64,000 bases of DNA from the NCBI GenBank assembly GCA_022749655.1, contig CP094243.1, positions 496,001 through 560,000 on the forward strand. The letters run 5' to 3'. Position 1 is the stretch's first letter. Each line of letters starts with the position of its first letter. The position numbers were made by a program, and so were the translations under genes. Below, piece by piece: positions 20,049 to 29,592 of the stretch. The notes beneath the pieces are model-generated. The model had not been told where the DNA came from. It ran no database searches and was given only the letters and a program-made list of their open reading frames with translations. This DNA is from Xanthomonas phaseoli pv. phaseoli. Its GTDB lineage: Bacteria; Pseudomonadota; Gammaproteobacteria; Xanthomonadales; Xanthomonadaceae.

Positions 20049-23000
20049 TCAGTATTTCTTTTCCAGATTGATCATCCAGGTCTGGTCGTTGTTGCTGTCG
20101 CCGTCGGTGATGCCGCGGTATTCCAGCCGCGTCGACAGGCCTTGTTCGGTCAGCAGCGCCGCACCGATGCCCACCATCAACCGGTTGCGGTCGAACGCGC
20201 TCTGCGCCGTGCGATAGAACGGACCACCGGTGAGGTCGGCATAGCTCAGGATCGCATCGCCACGGCCCTGGAAGTCGCGCTGATATTCCACGCGCAACTG
20301 CGGGCTCAGCCGTCCCCAGGCAACCTCGCGACGCCATTCCAGACGCAGGCCGAGATTTCCGGTGGTGGTGGCCACGTCCATGTCGGCATAGCGCAGTGCG
20401 AACGGGGCCACGCCCTGTTCCACATAACCGTCCAAGGTGGCGCGCGCCACATCCACCCGTGCGTACGGGGTGATCTGCAGCGTGCCGCGTTGCAGATCGG
20501 CACCGGTGGACAGCGAGGCGATCCACTGCTTGCCGTCGCGGTTGCCCTCGGCCAGCGAGCTGTCATCGGTGACGAAGCGGCGCAGGTCGTAAGACAGCAT
20601 CTGGTAGCCGACCAAGGTGTCGAAGAAGAACGCCTTGCCCGGATGGAAGCTGGCGTACAACGCCATCGTGTAGGCGGTGGCCTTGCTATGGCTGCCGTTG
20701 TTGCCCACATCGCTGTCGTCGCGGCCCCAACCCAGGCCCGCACCGATCGCCAGCGACGAGGCAACACGGTAGTCGGCACCCACGCTCAACCCATCGGTCT
20801 GGAAATCCACCCCGTTGCTGTTGGTCTGCCGGTTCAGGCTGCCCGAGCGGATCGCGCCGCCTACCCACAGACCCAGGTCGCCCTGCGTCTGCGCGCTGCT
20901 GCCGGTGCTGCTGGCAACTGCGGGCGCGTCGCGGAAGTCGTTGTCGGCGTCCTGCGTGTCCGGGCTGCACGGCTGCGCACTGATGCCGCGCTCGGCCTGG
21001 CGGCAGTGCGAGGTCGGCTGGAAGCTCACTGCGTTGGTGAAGCTGCCACCGCCGCGATGCGTGGCTTCCAGACGGCGCTGGAAGTTGTCGATCTGCGCCC
21101 GCGCAAAACGCCGCGTGGACTCGGACTGCGCATCGATCAGGCCACGCACTTCCGCATCCACGCTCGGGTCGCGCCGTGGCGCGATGTTGAACACCACAGT
21201 GGCCGGAGCCGAGGTGGCGAATGCGTTGGACAAGGTGAACTGCACCGTGGCCTGGCCGACGAAGGCCGGGTTGGGCGTAAAGGTCAGGGTAAAGGTCGGC
21301 GCTTCGGCCATTGCAGTGGCGGCCGGCGACAGGCCGGAGGCACGCGCCGCCGCCGCAGTGGCAGTGCCGCCCACGCGGGTGATGGTGGCGGTACCGGCCG
21401 AGGCCGGCAGTACCGCAACCACTGCAGCGGCCACGAACGGCCCGCCGGTGGCGTTACGGGTGATATCCACCTGTTGCGCTTCGCCCGGCACTGCCGCTGC
21501 AGTCACCGACACCGCCACCGGCCGCACGTTGACCGTGATGGTCAACGTCACCGCGGCCGAGATGCCGCCTGCGCCTGTGGCGGTGTAGCTCAGCACGTCG
21601 GTGCCGGTAAAGCCGGCATTCGGCGTATAGACCACTTCCAGCCCACTGACCACGGCCGTGCCGTTGGTGGGTGCGCTGGCAATGGCGATCGCGGTGATGC
21701 TGCCGGTGTCGTTGGCGGTGACCGCTGCGGTCACGGCGGTGTCGGTCATGGTGGCGGCAACATCGGCCACCGCCACCGGCGCCGCATCGTTCACCGTGAA
21801 GGTGTAGGCCTGCGTGGCGGTGGCATTGCCCGCATCGGCCACCGCAATGGTGAACGACGAGGTGCCCTGTACCGTTGGCGTGCCCGACAACGTGCCGTCG
21901 CTGGCCAGCGTCAATCCGGCCGGCAACGTGCCGCTGGCGATGCTGTAGCGGTACGGCGCAATGCCGCCGCTGGCGGTGAGCACCTGGCTGTAGGCGCTGC
22001 CACGCACGGCCGCCGGCAAGGTGGGCTGCCCCAGCACCAGCGTTGCGGCGTTGACGGTCAGCGCGTAGCTCCGGCTGGCCTGCGCGGCGGGGCTGGGCGT
22101 GCTGTCGGTGACGGTCAGGGTGAAGGTGAAGGTCCCCGATACCGTCGGCGTCCCGCTGAGGCCGCCGGTTGCAGCGTCCAGTACCACGCCACCCGGCAGC
22201 GCGCCGGCAGTGACTGCATAACTGTACGGCGCCGTGCCGCCGGTGGCCGGGGCGACCGCAGCCGCATAGGCCTGCCCGGCGGTCCCTGCCGGCAAGGTCG
22301 ACGCCGGCAACACCAGGTTCGGGCCAGCCACGGTCAGGCTGTATGCCTGCGTGCCGGTGAAGCTGTTGGCGTCGGTGGCCTGCACGGTGAAGTTGAACGT
22401 GCCCTCCAGGGTGGCCGTGCCCGACAAGGTGCCGTTGCTGGCCAAGGTGATGCCGGCCGGCAATGCACCGCTGGTGATCGCATAGGTGTAGGCCGCGGTG
22501 CCGCCGCTGGCGGTCAGCGTCTGGCTGTAGGCGCTGCCACGTGTTGCGGTGGGGACCGTGGCCGGCGCCAGCGCAATCGTCGGCGCGGCGATGTTCAACG
22601 TGTAGCCGCGCGTGCCTTGCGAGGGCGTGCCGCTGGTACTGTCGGTCGCAGTGACGCTGAAGTTGAAGCTGCCCACGCTGGTGGTGGTGCCGCTCAACGT
22701 CCCGCTGCTGCTGTTGAGCGTGATGCCGGCGGGCAACGCGCCGGCGGTGAGCGCGTAGCTGTAGGGCGCAATGCCGCCGGTGGCCGGAGTGATCGCACTC
22801 GAATAGGCCTGGCCCGCGGTGCCGGCCGGCAAGGTGGTGGCCGGCAAGGTCACGTTGGCGCCGGCCACGGTCAGGGTGTAGGCGCGGCTGCCGCTGGTCG
22901 GCACCCCGCTATCGGTCGCGGTGACGGTGAAGTTGAAGCTGCCGCTGGCGGTCGGCGTACCGGACAGCACCCCGGCGGCATTCAGGGTCATTCCGGCCGG

Positions 23001-24824
23001 CAACGTCCCGGCACTGATCACGAAGCTGTAGCCCGGGGTGCCACCGCTGGCGGTCAGCGTCTGGCTGTACGCAGTGCCTGCGGTTGCTGCGGGCAGCGAC
23101 GCCGGCGAGACCGTCACCACCGCATCATCGTTGAGGATGGTGCCGGTGCCGGTGGCGCGGGCGATGGTCGCATTGCTGGCGCCGGACAGGCCGACACTGA
23201 AGGTCTCGTTGGGCTCGACCGCGGTGTCGCCATTGACCGTAACGGCCACGCCCTGCGCGGTCACGCCCGGCGCAAAGCTCAGCGTGCCGGAGCGCGCGAC
23301 ATAGTCGCTGCCGGCGGTGGCGGTCCCGTCGGCGGTGGCGTAGTTGACCGTGACCGTCTGGCCGCTGGCCGCGCTCAGGCTCACCGTGAAGGTGGCCGTG
23401 GTGGTGCCGCTGTTGCCTTCGTTGACGCTCACATCGTCGATCGACAGGGCCGGCTGCGCATCGTCGTTGACGATCGTGCCCAGGCCCTGCCCGTCGCTCA
23501 CGGTGGCACCGGTGACGTTGCTGACGTTGACGAAAAACGTTTCGTCCGGCTCGGCCAGCGTGTCGCCGTTGACCAGCACGGTGAAGGTGGCGCTGCTGCT
23601 GCCGGCGGGGATGGTCCTGGTCAGACTGGAGGCGGCGTAATCCATGCCCGCCGTGGCTGTGCCATCGGCCGTGGCGAGATCGAAGCTGACGCCGCCGGCG
23701 CCGGCCGGCGCGCTCAGCGACACGGTGAAGGTGGCATTGGTGGTGCCGGCATTGCCTTCGTTCACCGAGACATCGTTGATCGACAGCCCCGGCAGGTCGT
23801 CGTTGAGAATGGTGCCGGTGGCGCTGTTCGGCGAACCAACCGTGTAGCCGCTGCCGGCATTGAGGCTGATCACCACGGTCTCATCGGGTTCGACCGTGGT
23901 GTCGGGCGTTGGGTTGACGGTGATGGTGCCGCTGGTCTGGCCGGCCGCGATCACCAAGGGCGAATTGATCGTGGCGTAGTCGGTGCCGTTGGTGGCGGTC
24001 CCGCCGACGTTGAAGCCGATCGACAGCGCCGACGGCGATGGCTGGCTCAGCGCGACGGTGTAGACCAGGTTGGGTGGACCGTCTTCGTACACGCTGGCCG
24101 GCGAGACGGTGATGGTGGCGACCGGGAAGTCGTCGTTGACGATGGTGGCGGTGGCGCTGGACGGATTGCCGACCGAATAGTCGGTGCCGCTGGCGACGCT
24201 GAAGATCGCCGTCTCATCGGGTTCCACCGTCGTGTCGGCGACCGGGGTGATGCTGAAACTGACGGAGGTGGCGTTGGCCGGCACCACCACGCTGCTGACC
24301 GTGCCGGTGTAGTCGGTGCCGCTGGTGGCGGTACCGCTGCGGGTCAGGTTCACCGTGGTCGGCGAACTGTTGGTCTGGCTCAGCGTCACCGTGTAGACCA
24401 AGGAGGTACCGCTGTCCTCGTTGGCGGCGGACGGGCTGACCGCGATGCTGGCGGTGCGCGAGGGGTTGATGGTGATGTTGAAGACGACCTGGTTATTGTC
24501 CTCGTCCAGCAGATAGAACGAGTCCGAGGTCGCGCCATCCCCGTTGTTGGTGTAGGTCACCCGCTCGGTCCCGGCGCTGTCGAGTTGGCCGGTGAGGGAG
24601 TAGCTGCCATGCGATGGTTGCGCACCGTCGGCCATGCCGGCATTGAACGGGCCATCGCAGTCGCTGACGTCGAACGTCACCGAACCGCCGGAGCTGACGG
24701 TGGCACTCTTGGGGGCCGGGCAATAGGCTGCCAAGGCGGTATGAGAGCTCGCTAATAGCAGCAGTGCCATCAGCCAACGCAGGGCCAAGTGCACGCCACC
24801 GACGGCATGGCAATTCGTAGACAT
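20049..24824 (-). CDS. Large autotransporter with Calx-beta and Ig-like repeats
   Basis: A 1591-residue outer-membrane protein from ATG 24824, preceded by AGGGGA. The signal peptide is LALRWLMALLLLASSHTALA. Residues about 90-580 hold tandem Calx-beta units marked by repeated VNEGNAGTT/TVEPDETAVF and TIVNDD motifs. Residues about 590-1080 hold repeated putative-Ig units with SGGTPGYSFVISAGTLPAGM-like cores. A further beta-rich segment precedes a C-terminal 12-strand autotransporter barrel (GLWVGGAIRSGSLNRQTNSN ... QTWMINLEKKY), ending in the tyrosine expected for barrel assembly. The repeats suggest a long adhesive stalk, perhaps calcium binding. The frame is intact over 4.8 kb, in contrast to neighbouring genes. 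Confidence 0.93.
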   Translation of the reverse strand: MSTNCHAVGGVHLALRWLMALLLLASSHTALAAYCPAPKSATVSSGGSVTFDVSDCDGPFNAGMADGAQPSHGSYSLTGQLDSAGTERVTYTNNGDGATSDSFYLLDEDNNQVVFNITINPSRTASIAVSPSAANEDSGTSLVYTVTLSQTNSSPTTVNLTRSGTATSGTDYTGTVSSVVVPANATSVSFSITPVADTTVEPDETAIFSVASGTDYSVGNPSSATATIVNDDFPVATITVSPASVYEDGPPNLVYTVALSQPSPSALSIGFNVGGTATNGTDYATINSPLVIAAGQTSGTITVNPTPDTTVEPDETVVISLNAGSGYTVGSPNSATGTILNDDLPGLSINDVSVNEGNAGTTNATFTVSLSAPAGAGGVSFDLATADGTATAGMDYAASSLTRTIPAGSSSATFTVLVNGDTLAEPDETFFVNVSNVTGATVSDGQGLGTIVNDDAQPALSIDDVSVNEGNSGTTTATFTVSLSAASGQTVTVNYATADGTATAGSDYVARSGTLSFAPGVTAQGVAVTVNGDTAVEPNETFSVGLSGASNATIARATGTGTILNDDAVVTVSPASLPAATAGTAYSQTLTASGGTPGYSFVISAGTLPAGMTLNAAGVLSGTPTASGSFNFTVTATDSGVPTSGSRAYTLTVAGANVTLPATTLPAGTAGQAYSSAITPATGGIAPYSYALTAGALPAGITLNSSSGTLSGTTTSVGSFNFSVTATDSTSGTPSQGTRGYTLNIAAPTIALAPATVPTATRGSAYSQTLTASGGTAAYTYAITSGALPAGITLASNGTLSGTATLEGTFNFTVQATDANSFTGTQAYSLTVAGPNLVLPASTLPAGTAGQAYAAAVAPATGGTAPYSYAVTAGALPGGVVLDAATGGLSGTPTVSGTFTFTLTVTDSTPSPAAQASRSYALTVNAATLVLGQPTLPAAVRGSAYSQVLTASGGIAPYRYSIASGTLPAGLTLASDGTLSGTPTVQGTSSFTIAVADAGNATATQAYTFTVNDAAPVAVADVAATMTDTAVTAAVTANDTGSITAIAIASAPTNGTAVVSGLEVVYTPNAGFTGTDVLSYTATGAGGISAAVTLTITVNVRPVAVSVTAAAVPGEAQQVDITRNATGGPFVAAAVVAVLPASAGTATITRVGGTATAAAARASGLSPAATAMAEAPTFTLTFTPNPAFVGQATVQFTLSNAFATSAPATVVFNIAPRRDPSVDAEVRGLIDAQSESTRRFARAQIDNFQRRLEATHRGGGSFTNAVSFQPTSHCRQAERGISAQPCSPDTQDADNDFRDAPAVASSTGSSAQTQGDLGLWVGGAIRSGSLNRQTNSNGVDFQTDGLSVGADYRVASSLAIGAGLGWGRDDSDVGNNGSHSKATAYTMALYASFHPGKAFFFDTLVGYQMLSYDLRRFVTDDSSLAEGNRDGKQWIASLSTGADLQRGTLQITPYARVDVARATLDGYVEQGVAPFALRYADMDVATTTGNLGLRLEWRREVAWGRLSPQLRVEYQRDFQGRGDAILSYADLTGGPFYRTAQSAFDRNRLMVGIGAALLTEQGLSTRLEYRGITDGDSNNDQTWMINLEKKY

Positions 24825-25084
24825 CGCTAATCCCCTAGAAACACGCCGTCCCACGGCGCCGGCAGCAGTCCTGGTGCCTCAGATCAGCGCGCTGCTCATG
24901 CCTGTCGGCACATATCCGCGCTGCGGCGCCATTGAAGCAGGAACTGACTGCCAGTTAAAGAACAAAAATTAATACTTCATCCCACTTTTGGTGCGCGGCG
25001 GCTTGCTGCGCGCAGGCGCGACAGGTATGTGTAGACCACTTTCCGACATGCAGTCGGGCGGTCACCTACTCGGGGAGGGCTTGG

Positions 25085-25634
25085 ATGAGCGAGTTTTTCG
25101 TTGGTCAGATCATGCTGACCGGTTTCGCGTTCGCGCCAAAGTTTTTGCGCAGTGCAACGGGCAGTTGTTGCCGATCAATCAGAACCAGGCCCTGTTCAGC
25201 CTGCTTAATACGCGCTATGGCGGCGATGGCAGGACGACCTTCGGCCTTCCCGACCTGCGCGGCCGCACGCCCATCGGCTACAGCCCCTCTGTCGATCCGG
25301 CCTGGCAACCGCCTGCGGTGCCGATGGGGCAGGCCGCCGGTGCGGAGACGGTGACGCTGGTCGGCGACAACCTGCCGGCACATCTGCACCTCATGGATTG
25401 CAGCAGCGCCAATGGCGACAACCGCGTGCCGACCGGCGCCTGTTTGCCAACAATGTCGTCAGCCCAGGTCCGGGCACGCCGCACCCACTGTATGCCGCGC
25501 CCGGCACGATGGTGCCGCTGGCCCAGTCCACGATCGCCAACAGCGGCGGCGGCCAGGCGCACCCGAACCTGCAGCCGTACACCACGCTGAATTTCTGCAT
25601 CGCGCTGTCCGGCATTTTCCCCTCGCGCAACTAG
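25085..25634 (+). pseudogene. Phage tail-collar / MdpB-like protein 1, two frameshifts
   Basis: ATG 25085 follows GGGGAGGG. The product starts MSEFFVGQIMLTGFAFAPK, then changes frame near 25140 to FAQCNGQLLPINQNQALFSL and LLNTRYGGDGRTTFGLPDLR, and again near 25430 to LFANNVVSPGPGTPHPLYAA and the C-terminal PNLQPYTTLNFCIALSGIFP. This is the tail-collar domain of microcystin-dependent-like proteins, with the conserved CNGQ, YGG.G.TTF.LPDLRGR and NFCIAL motifs. Each shift is explained by one lost base. It is the first of three tandem paralogues. Their role is unknown; such clusters are often linked to contractile or surface structures. Confidence 0.85.
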
Positions 25635-25681
25635 CCGTTTCCGCACTCGCGCGCGGCGCGTCATCGACCAGGAAGGACCAC

Positions 25682-26208
25682 ATGGGCACTCCATTCATCG
25701 GCGAAATCCGCATGTTCGGCTTCGGCCGCACCCCCAGGGCTGGCAGGCATGCGACGGCACGCTGTTGCAGATCTCCGAATACGAACCGTTGTACCTGCTG
25801 CTCGGCACCACCTACGGCGGCAATGGCACCAGCACCTTCGGCGTGCCGGACCTGCGCGGGCGTCTGCCCATCCACCAGGGCCAGGGGCCTGGATTGAACA
25901 ACTACGTCCTTGGCCAGCGCGCCGGCACCGAGACGGTGACCCTGGTCGACCTGCAGATGCCGGCGCACACGCACACCGCCCAGGCCACCACCGCAGCGGC
26001 CACGTCGGCGGCGCCCGCCGGGCTAGTGCCGGGCGCCGTCAACGGCGGTCTGTTCTACGCCAGCGATGTGACCGGTGCCAGCCAGGTCGCGATGTCCGGG
26101 CAGAGCACCTCGTACGCCGGCGGCAGCCAGCCGCACGACAACCTGATGCCGACGCTGACGGTGCAGTACTGCATCGCCACCACCGGCATCTTTCCGCAGC
26201 AGGCCTGA
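25682..26208 (+). pseudogene. Phage tail-collar / MdpB-like protein 2, one frameshift
   Basis: ATG 25682 follows AGGAAGGA. MGTPFIGEIRMFGFGRTP leads to a C5 run near 25735 where the family sequence continues in another frame as QGWQACDGTLLQISEYEPLY, TTYGGNGTSTFGVPDLRGRL and the C-terminal PHDNLMPTLTVQYCIATTGI. One extra C (six instead of five) restores an intact protein of about 175 residues. Paralogue of the genes on both sides; spacing of about 50-60 bases suggests one operon. Confidence 0.86.
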
Positions 26209-26267
26209 TCCATGCGCCGCGCCGATCCGGCTGCGGCACGCATCCGCTCCATCCGAGGAATCCGCGC

Positions 26268-26803
26268 ATGACCGAACCCTACATCGGCGAAATCCAGCTG
26301 TTCGGCTTCGACTACAACCCCTATGGCTGGGCCCTTGCAACGGCGCCGTACTGCCCGTCGCGCAGAACACCATCCTGTATTCGCTCCTGGGCGTGGTCTA
26401 TGGCGGCAACGGCAGCAGCACGTTCCAGTTGCCGAACTTCTGCGCGCGCGCCGGCTTCCAACAGGGCCAGGGACCGGGCCTGTCTCCGCATACGCTGGGC
26501 AGCAGCGTCGGCTCCGCCTCGGTGAGCCTGCAGAGTTCGCAGATCCCGCTGCACCAGCACGGCGTCACTGCATACTCGCAATCGGACCCGACCAAACGGA
26601 CCGGCACACCCGCCAGCGGCGTGACCCTGTCGTCGCTGAGCATCAACAGCGAGCGGCCGTTCCTGACGGTCGCGCCGGACAAGCAGTTCTCCCCGACCAT
26701 GTTGATGCCGACCGGTATCGGCCAGGCGCACGAGAACCGGCAGCCGTATCTGGCGGTGAACTTCTGCATCGCGCTGCAGGGCGACTACCCTGTGTTCGAT
26801 TAG
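26268..26803 (+). pseudogene. Phage tail-collar / MdpB-like protein 3, one frameshift
   Basis: ATG 26268 follows GAGGAA. MTEPYIGEIQLFGFDYNPYG continues after a shift near 26335 as NGAVLPVAQNTILYSLLGVV, YGGNGSSTFQLPNFCARAGF and the C-terminal ENRQPYLAVNFCIALQGDYP. One missing base in the CCCTTGCAAC segment explains the break. It shows the same domain plan as the two upstream paralogues. Confidence 0.86.
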
Positions 26804-26806
26804 GCG

Positions 26807-27361
26807 ATGCCAATGCCCGGACGCGTGACGCAGGCCGGAGCACACGCGCGCCTCTGCGCTGACGCGCCGGCCGCAGCGGATCTTGCGCTGCGGCCGGAGC
26901 AACCCGACGATCTGGCCTGGTTGCAGGAGCTCTATGCCAGCACGCGCAGCGACGAGCTCGCACCGATACCGTGGCCAGAGGCTGCCAAGCGCGCCTTCCT
27001 GCTGCAGCAGTTCGCATTGCAGCGCACGCATTACCGGCAACAGTTTGCCGACGCGGACTTTCTGATCGTGCAGGCCAACGGTCTATCGATCGGCCGGCTC
27101 TATCTGCACCGCGCCACCGCGCACCACACGCTGGTCGATATCAGCCTGCTGCCGGACTGGCGTGGCAAAGGCATCGGCTCGCACCTGATCGCGCATGCGC
27201 AGGCGTGCGCCCGCGATGCCGGATGTGTTTTGTCATTGCATGTGCTGCACGCCAACCCCGCTGCGCGACGCCTGTATGCCCGCCACGGATTCGTTGCAGG
27301 CGACAGCACCCAGACCCATCTGCAGATGCACTGGCATCCACGCGATCACCTGCTCAGTTGA
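26807..27361 (+). CDS. GNAT-family N-acetyltransferase
   Basis: 184 residues, starting three bases after the third tail-collar gene, so clearly in the same operon. The acetyl-CoA binding motif is LLPDWRGKGIGSHLIAHAQA, with the later HANPAARRLYARHGFVAGD, both typical of GNAT enzymes. It transfers an acetyl group from acetyl-CoA to an amine; the substrate is unknown. The tight linkage with tail-collar genes and the DUF6916-like gene opposite suggests modification of that protein set. Start could be ATG 26807 or 26813. Confidence 0.88.
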   Translation: MPMPGRVTQAGAHARLCADAPAAADLALRPEQPDDLAWLQELYASTRSDELAPIPWPEAAKRAFLLQQFALQRTHYRQQFADADFLIVQANGLSIGRLYLHRATAHHTLVDISLLPDWRGKGIGSHLIAHAQACARDAGCVLSLHVLHANPAARRLYARHGFVAGDSTQTHLQMHWHPRDHLLS

Positions 27362-27379
27362 ACGCGCAGCTGGCCGTGT

Positions 27380-27667
27380 TCAATTGAAGACGGCCTGATA
27401 CAGGAACCCGTCGCGCTCGCGCGCCACCGGCACCAGGAAGATACCGATCTCGCCGAGCCGCGCATGCCGCATCTGATAGGTCTGCTGGGGAAACAGAAAG
27501 GCCGAGCCATTACGAAACAGCAGGGAGAACGGCGCACGTTGCGAAGGGCGCGCCTGCTGCAAGGGCCGAGCTTCCACCAGCACGAACGGCACCTCGCCCT
27601 CATTCAATGCGGCGGCAAAGGTCTCGTTGACGCTACCGGCGAAGTGTTCAAGCGTCAGCAACTCCAT
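27380..27667 (-). CDS. DUF6916-like small protein
   Basis: 95 residues from ATG 27667, convergent with the acetyltransferase. Sequence features are MELLTLEHFAGSVNETFAAA, then VEARPLQQ, FSLLFRNGSAFLFPQQTYQM and the end IFLVPVARERDGFLYQAVFN. A small beta-rich protein of this type is often found beside MdpB-like tail-collar genes. The family name is from memory; function is unknown. Confidence 0.65.
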   Translation of the reverse strand: MELLTLEHFAGSVNETFAAALNEGEVPFVLVEARPLQQARPSQRAPFSLLFRNGSAFLFPQQTYQMRHARLGEIGIFLVPVARERDGFLYQAVFN

Positions 27668-28048
27668 GGAAGATTCCTGCAGCGACGAAGTAGCGTGGAT
27701 CGTCACGTTTTGTGGCCGGTTCGACAAGCTGCCGCTGCCGACAACGCGACGTGCTCGGCAGATCGTGGCGCGACAGCGATAGGCAACACGGCACGCACGC
27801 GCCAAGCTGCAGGGAGACACGGCGCGCTGTGGAAACTGTCGCCGACGTCCCTACTGCAGCGTACGTTTCTCGATTCCGCTCGCATGCGTGTAGACCGGTT
27901 GCGTTGCAGGACACGCTGTTACGCAGACAGCGACACGCAACCCGCACATCGCCATTGGGTGAATGCGACAATACTGCACGCGCCAGTCTGGTTATGTTCA
28001 GCGCTGTGCGGGCTACTCTATCGCGTTGTAATTTTGTTAAAGGCACCG
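27668..28048. other. Intergenic region upstream of the mla operon
   Basis: No gene is evident. It separates two divergent transcription units and should carry the mlaF promoter, but I cannot point to clear -35 and -10 boxes. Confidence 0.4.
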
Positions 28049-28843
28049 ATGACGGCTTCCGCTTCCCCTGTCGTGCAGTTGTCCGGTGTCCGCATCGACC
28101 GCGGCGGGCGCACGATCCTGCGCGATGTGTCGCTGCAGGTGCCACGCGGCAGCATCACGGCCGTGCTCGGTCCGTCCGGTAGCGGCAAGTCCACCATGCT
28201 GGCGGCGCTGACCGGCGAGCTGCGCCCGGTTGCCGGCACGGTCACGTTGTTCGGCAATGCGATTCCCACCGGCAGCCGCGCGCTGCTGGAGATGCGGCGC
28301 AACGTCGGTGTGCTGCTGCAGGGCAATGGCCTGCTCACCGACCTCAGCGTGGCCGAGAACGTCGCGCTGCCATTGCGCACCCACACGCGCTTGCCGGCAG
28401 CGGTGCTGCAGCGCCTGGTCCAGATGAAGCTGCATGCAGTCGGCCTGCTGGCCGCCGCCGATGCCTGGCCGCGCGAGTTGTCCGGCGGCATGGCGCGGCG
28501 CGTGGCGCTGGCGCGCGCGCTGGCACTGGACCCACCGCTGATGATCTACGACGAGCCGCTGACCGGGCTGGACCCGATCGCCTCGGGTGTGATCATGAGC
28601 CTGATCCAGCGCCTCAACGACAGCCTGGGCCTGACCAGCATCATCGTCAGCCACCATGTGCACGAGACGCTGCCGATCTGCGACCAGGCGGTGGTGATCG
28701 CCAATGGCGGCATCGTGTTCGCCGGCACCCCTGCGCAGTTGCAGGACAGCACCGACCCACTGGTGCAGCAGTTCCTGCATGGCCAGCCGGATGGCCCGAT
28801 CGCCTTCGATGCCGCCCCGCGCCGCGACCGGAGTGCTGCCTGA
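28049..28843 (+). CDS. mlaF: Phospholipid transport ATP-binding protein MlaF
   Basis: 264 residues. An ABC ATPase with Walker A VLGPSGSGKSTMLAAL, signature ELSGGMARRVALARALALDP and Walker B LMIYDEPLTGLDP. It powers the MlaFEDB inner-membrane complex that moves phospholipids between the membranes and keeps outer-membrane lipid asymmetry. The start ATG 28049 lies after AAAGG. It overlaps mlaE by ATGA-type coupling (stop 28841-28843, next ATG 28843). Confidence 0.95.
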   Translation: MTASASPVVQLSGVRIDRGGRTILRDVSLQVPRGSITAVLGPSGSGKSTMLAALTGELRPVAGTVTLFGNAIPTGSRALLEMRRNVGVLLQGNGLLTDLSVAENVALPLRTHTRLPAAVLQRLVQMKLHAVGLLAAADAWPRELSGGMARRVALARALALDPPLMIYDEPLTGLDPIASGVIMSLIQRLNDSLGLTSIIVSHHVHETLPICDQAVVIANGGIVFAGTPAQLQDSTDPLVQQFLHGQPDGPIAFDAAPRRDRSAA

Positions 28844-29592
28844 TGGCCTTCGCCGATTCCATTCGCGCCTTCGGCCGCGCCGGCCTGTTTTCGCTGACGG
28901 TGCTGCGCGGCTCGTTGCCCACGCGCGATTTCATTGCCGAACTGGTCCGCGAGATCTACAAAGTCGGCGCGCGCTCGCTGCCGATCATTGCGGTGGGCGG
29001 CGCCTTCGTCGGCCTGGTGCTGACCTTGCAGGGCTATCGCACGCTCACCACCTACGGTGCATCGGATGCGTTGTCCACGCTGTTGGGGCTGTCGCTGTAT
29101 CGCGAACTGGCGCCGGTGCTGACCGCACTGTTGTTCATCGGCCGCGCCGGCAGCTCGATCGCCGCCGAGCTCGGCTTGATGCGCGCCACCGACCAGATCA
29201 AGGCGCTGGAGCTGATGGCCATCGACCCGGTAGCCAAGGCGGTGGCGCCGCGCTTCTGGGCGGCGGTGCTGACGGTGCCGCTGTTGACGGGCGTGTTCTG
29301 CTCGCTGGCCATTACCGGTGGCTATTTCGAAGCGGTGCATGTGCTGGGGATCGACAACGGCACCTTCTGGTCCGGGCTGAGCAATAGCGTGGACGTCTGG
29401 GACGACTTCGGCGTGGCGATGCTCAAGTCGGCCATTTTCGGCGGCACCGCCGCACTGGTTGCCGCCTACGTGGGCTTCCATGCCGAACCGACCATCGAAG
29501 GCACCTCGGTCGCCACCACCCGCGCGGTGGTGAATGCCTCGTTGCTGGTGCTGATGTTCAACTTCGTCCTTTCTGCAATGTTGTTTAGGTGA
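28843..29592 (+). CDS. mlaE: Phospholipid transport permease MlaE
   Basis: 249 residues, integral inner-membrane permease of the MlaFEDB complex. Five hydrophobic segments are visible, for example LPIIAVGGAFVGLVLTLQGY and LASLLVLMFNFVLSAML-like ends, plus the conserved central TALLFIGRAGSSIAAELGLM and EALEL-type coupling segment (DQIKALELMAIDPV). Translationally coupled to mlaF and mlaD. Confidence 0.94.
   Translation: MAFADSIRAFGRAGLFSLTVLRGSLPTRDFIAELVREIYKVGARSLPIIAVGGAFVGLVLTLQGYRTLTTYGASDALSTLLGLSLYRELAPVLTALLFIGRAGSSIAAELGLMRATDQIKALELMAIDPVAKAVAPRFWAAVLTVPLLTGVFCSLAITGGYFEAVHVLGIDNGTFWSGLSNSVDVWDDFGVAMLKSAIFGGTAALVAAYVGFHAEPTIEGTSVATTRAVVNASLLVLMFNFVLSAMLFR

Noticed and set aside
19791..24755. 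Plus-strand open frame of 1654 codons opposite the autotransporter
   Set aside because: Antisense of a repeat-rich gene; its Gly/Arg/His-rich repeats mirror the Calx-beta and Ig repeats.
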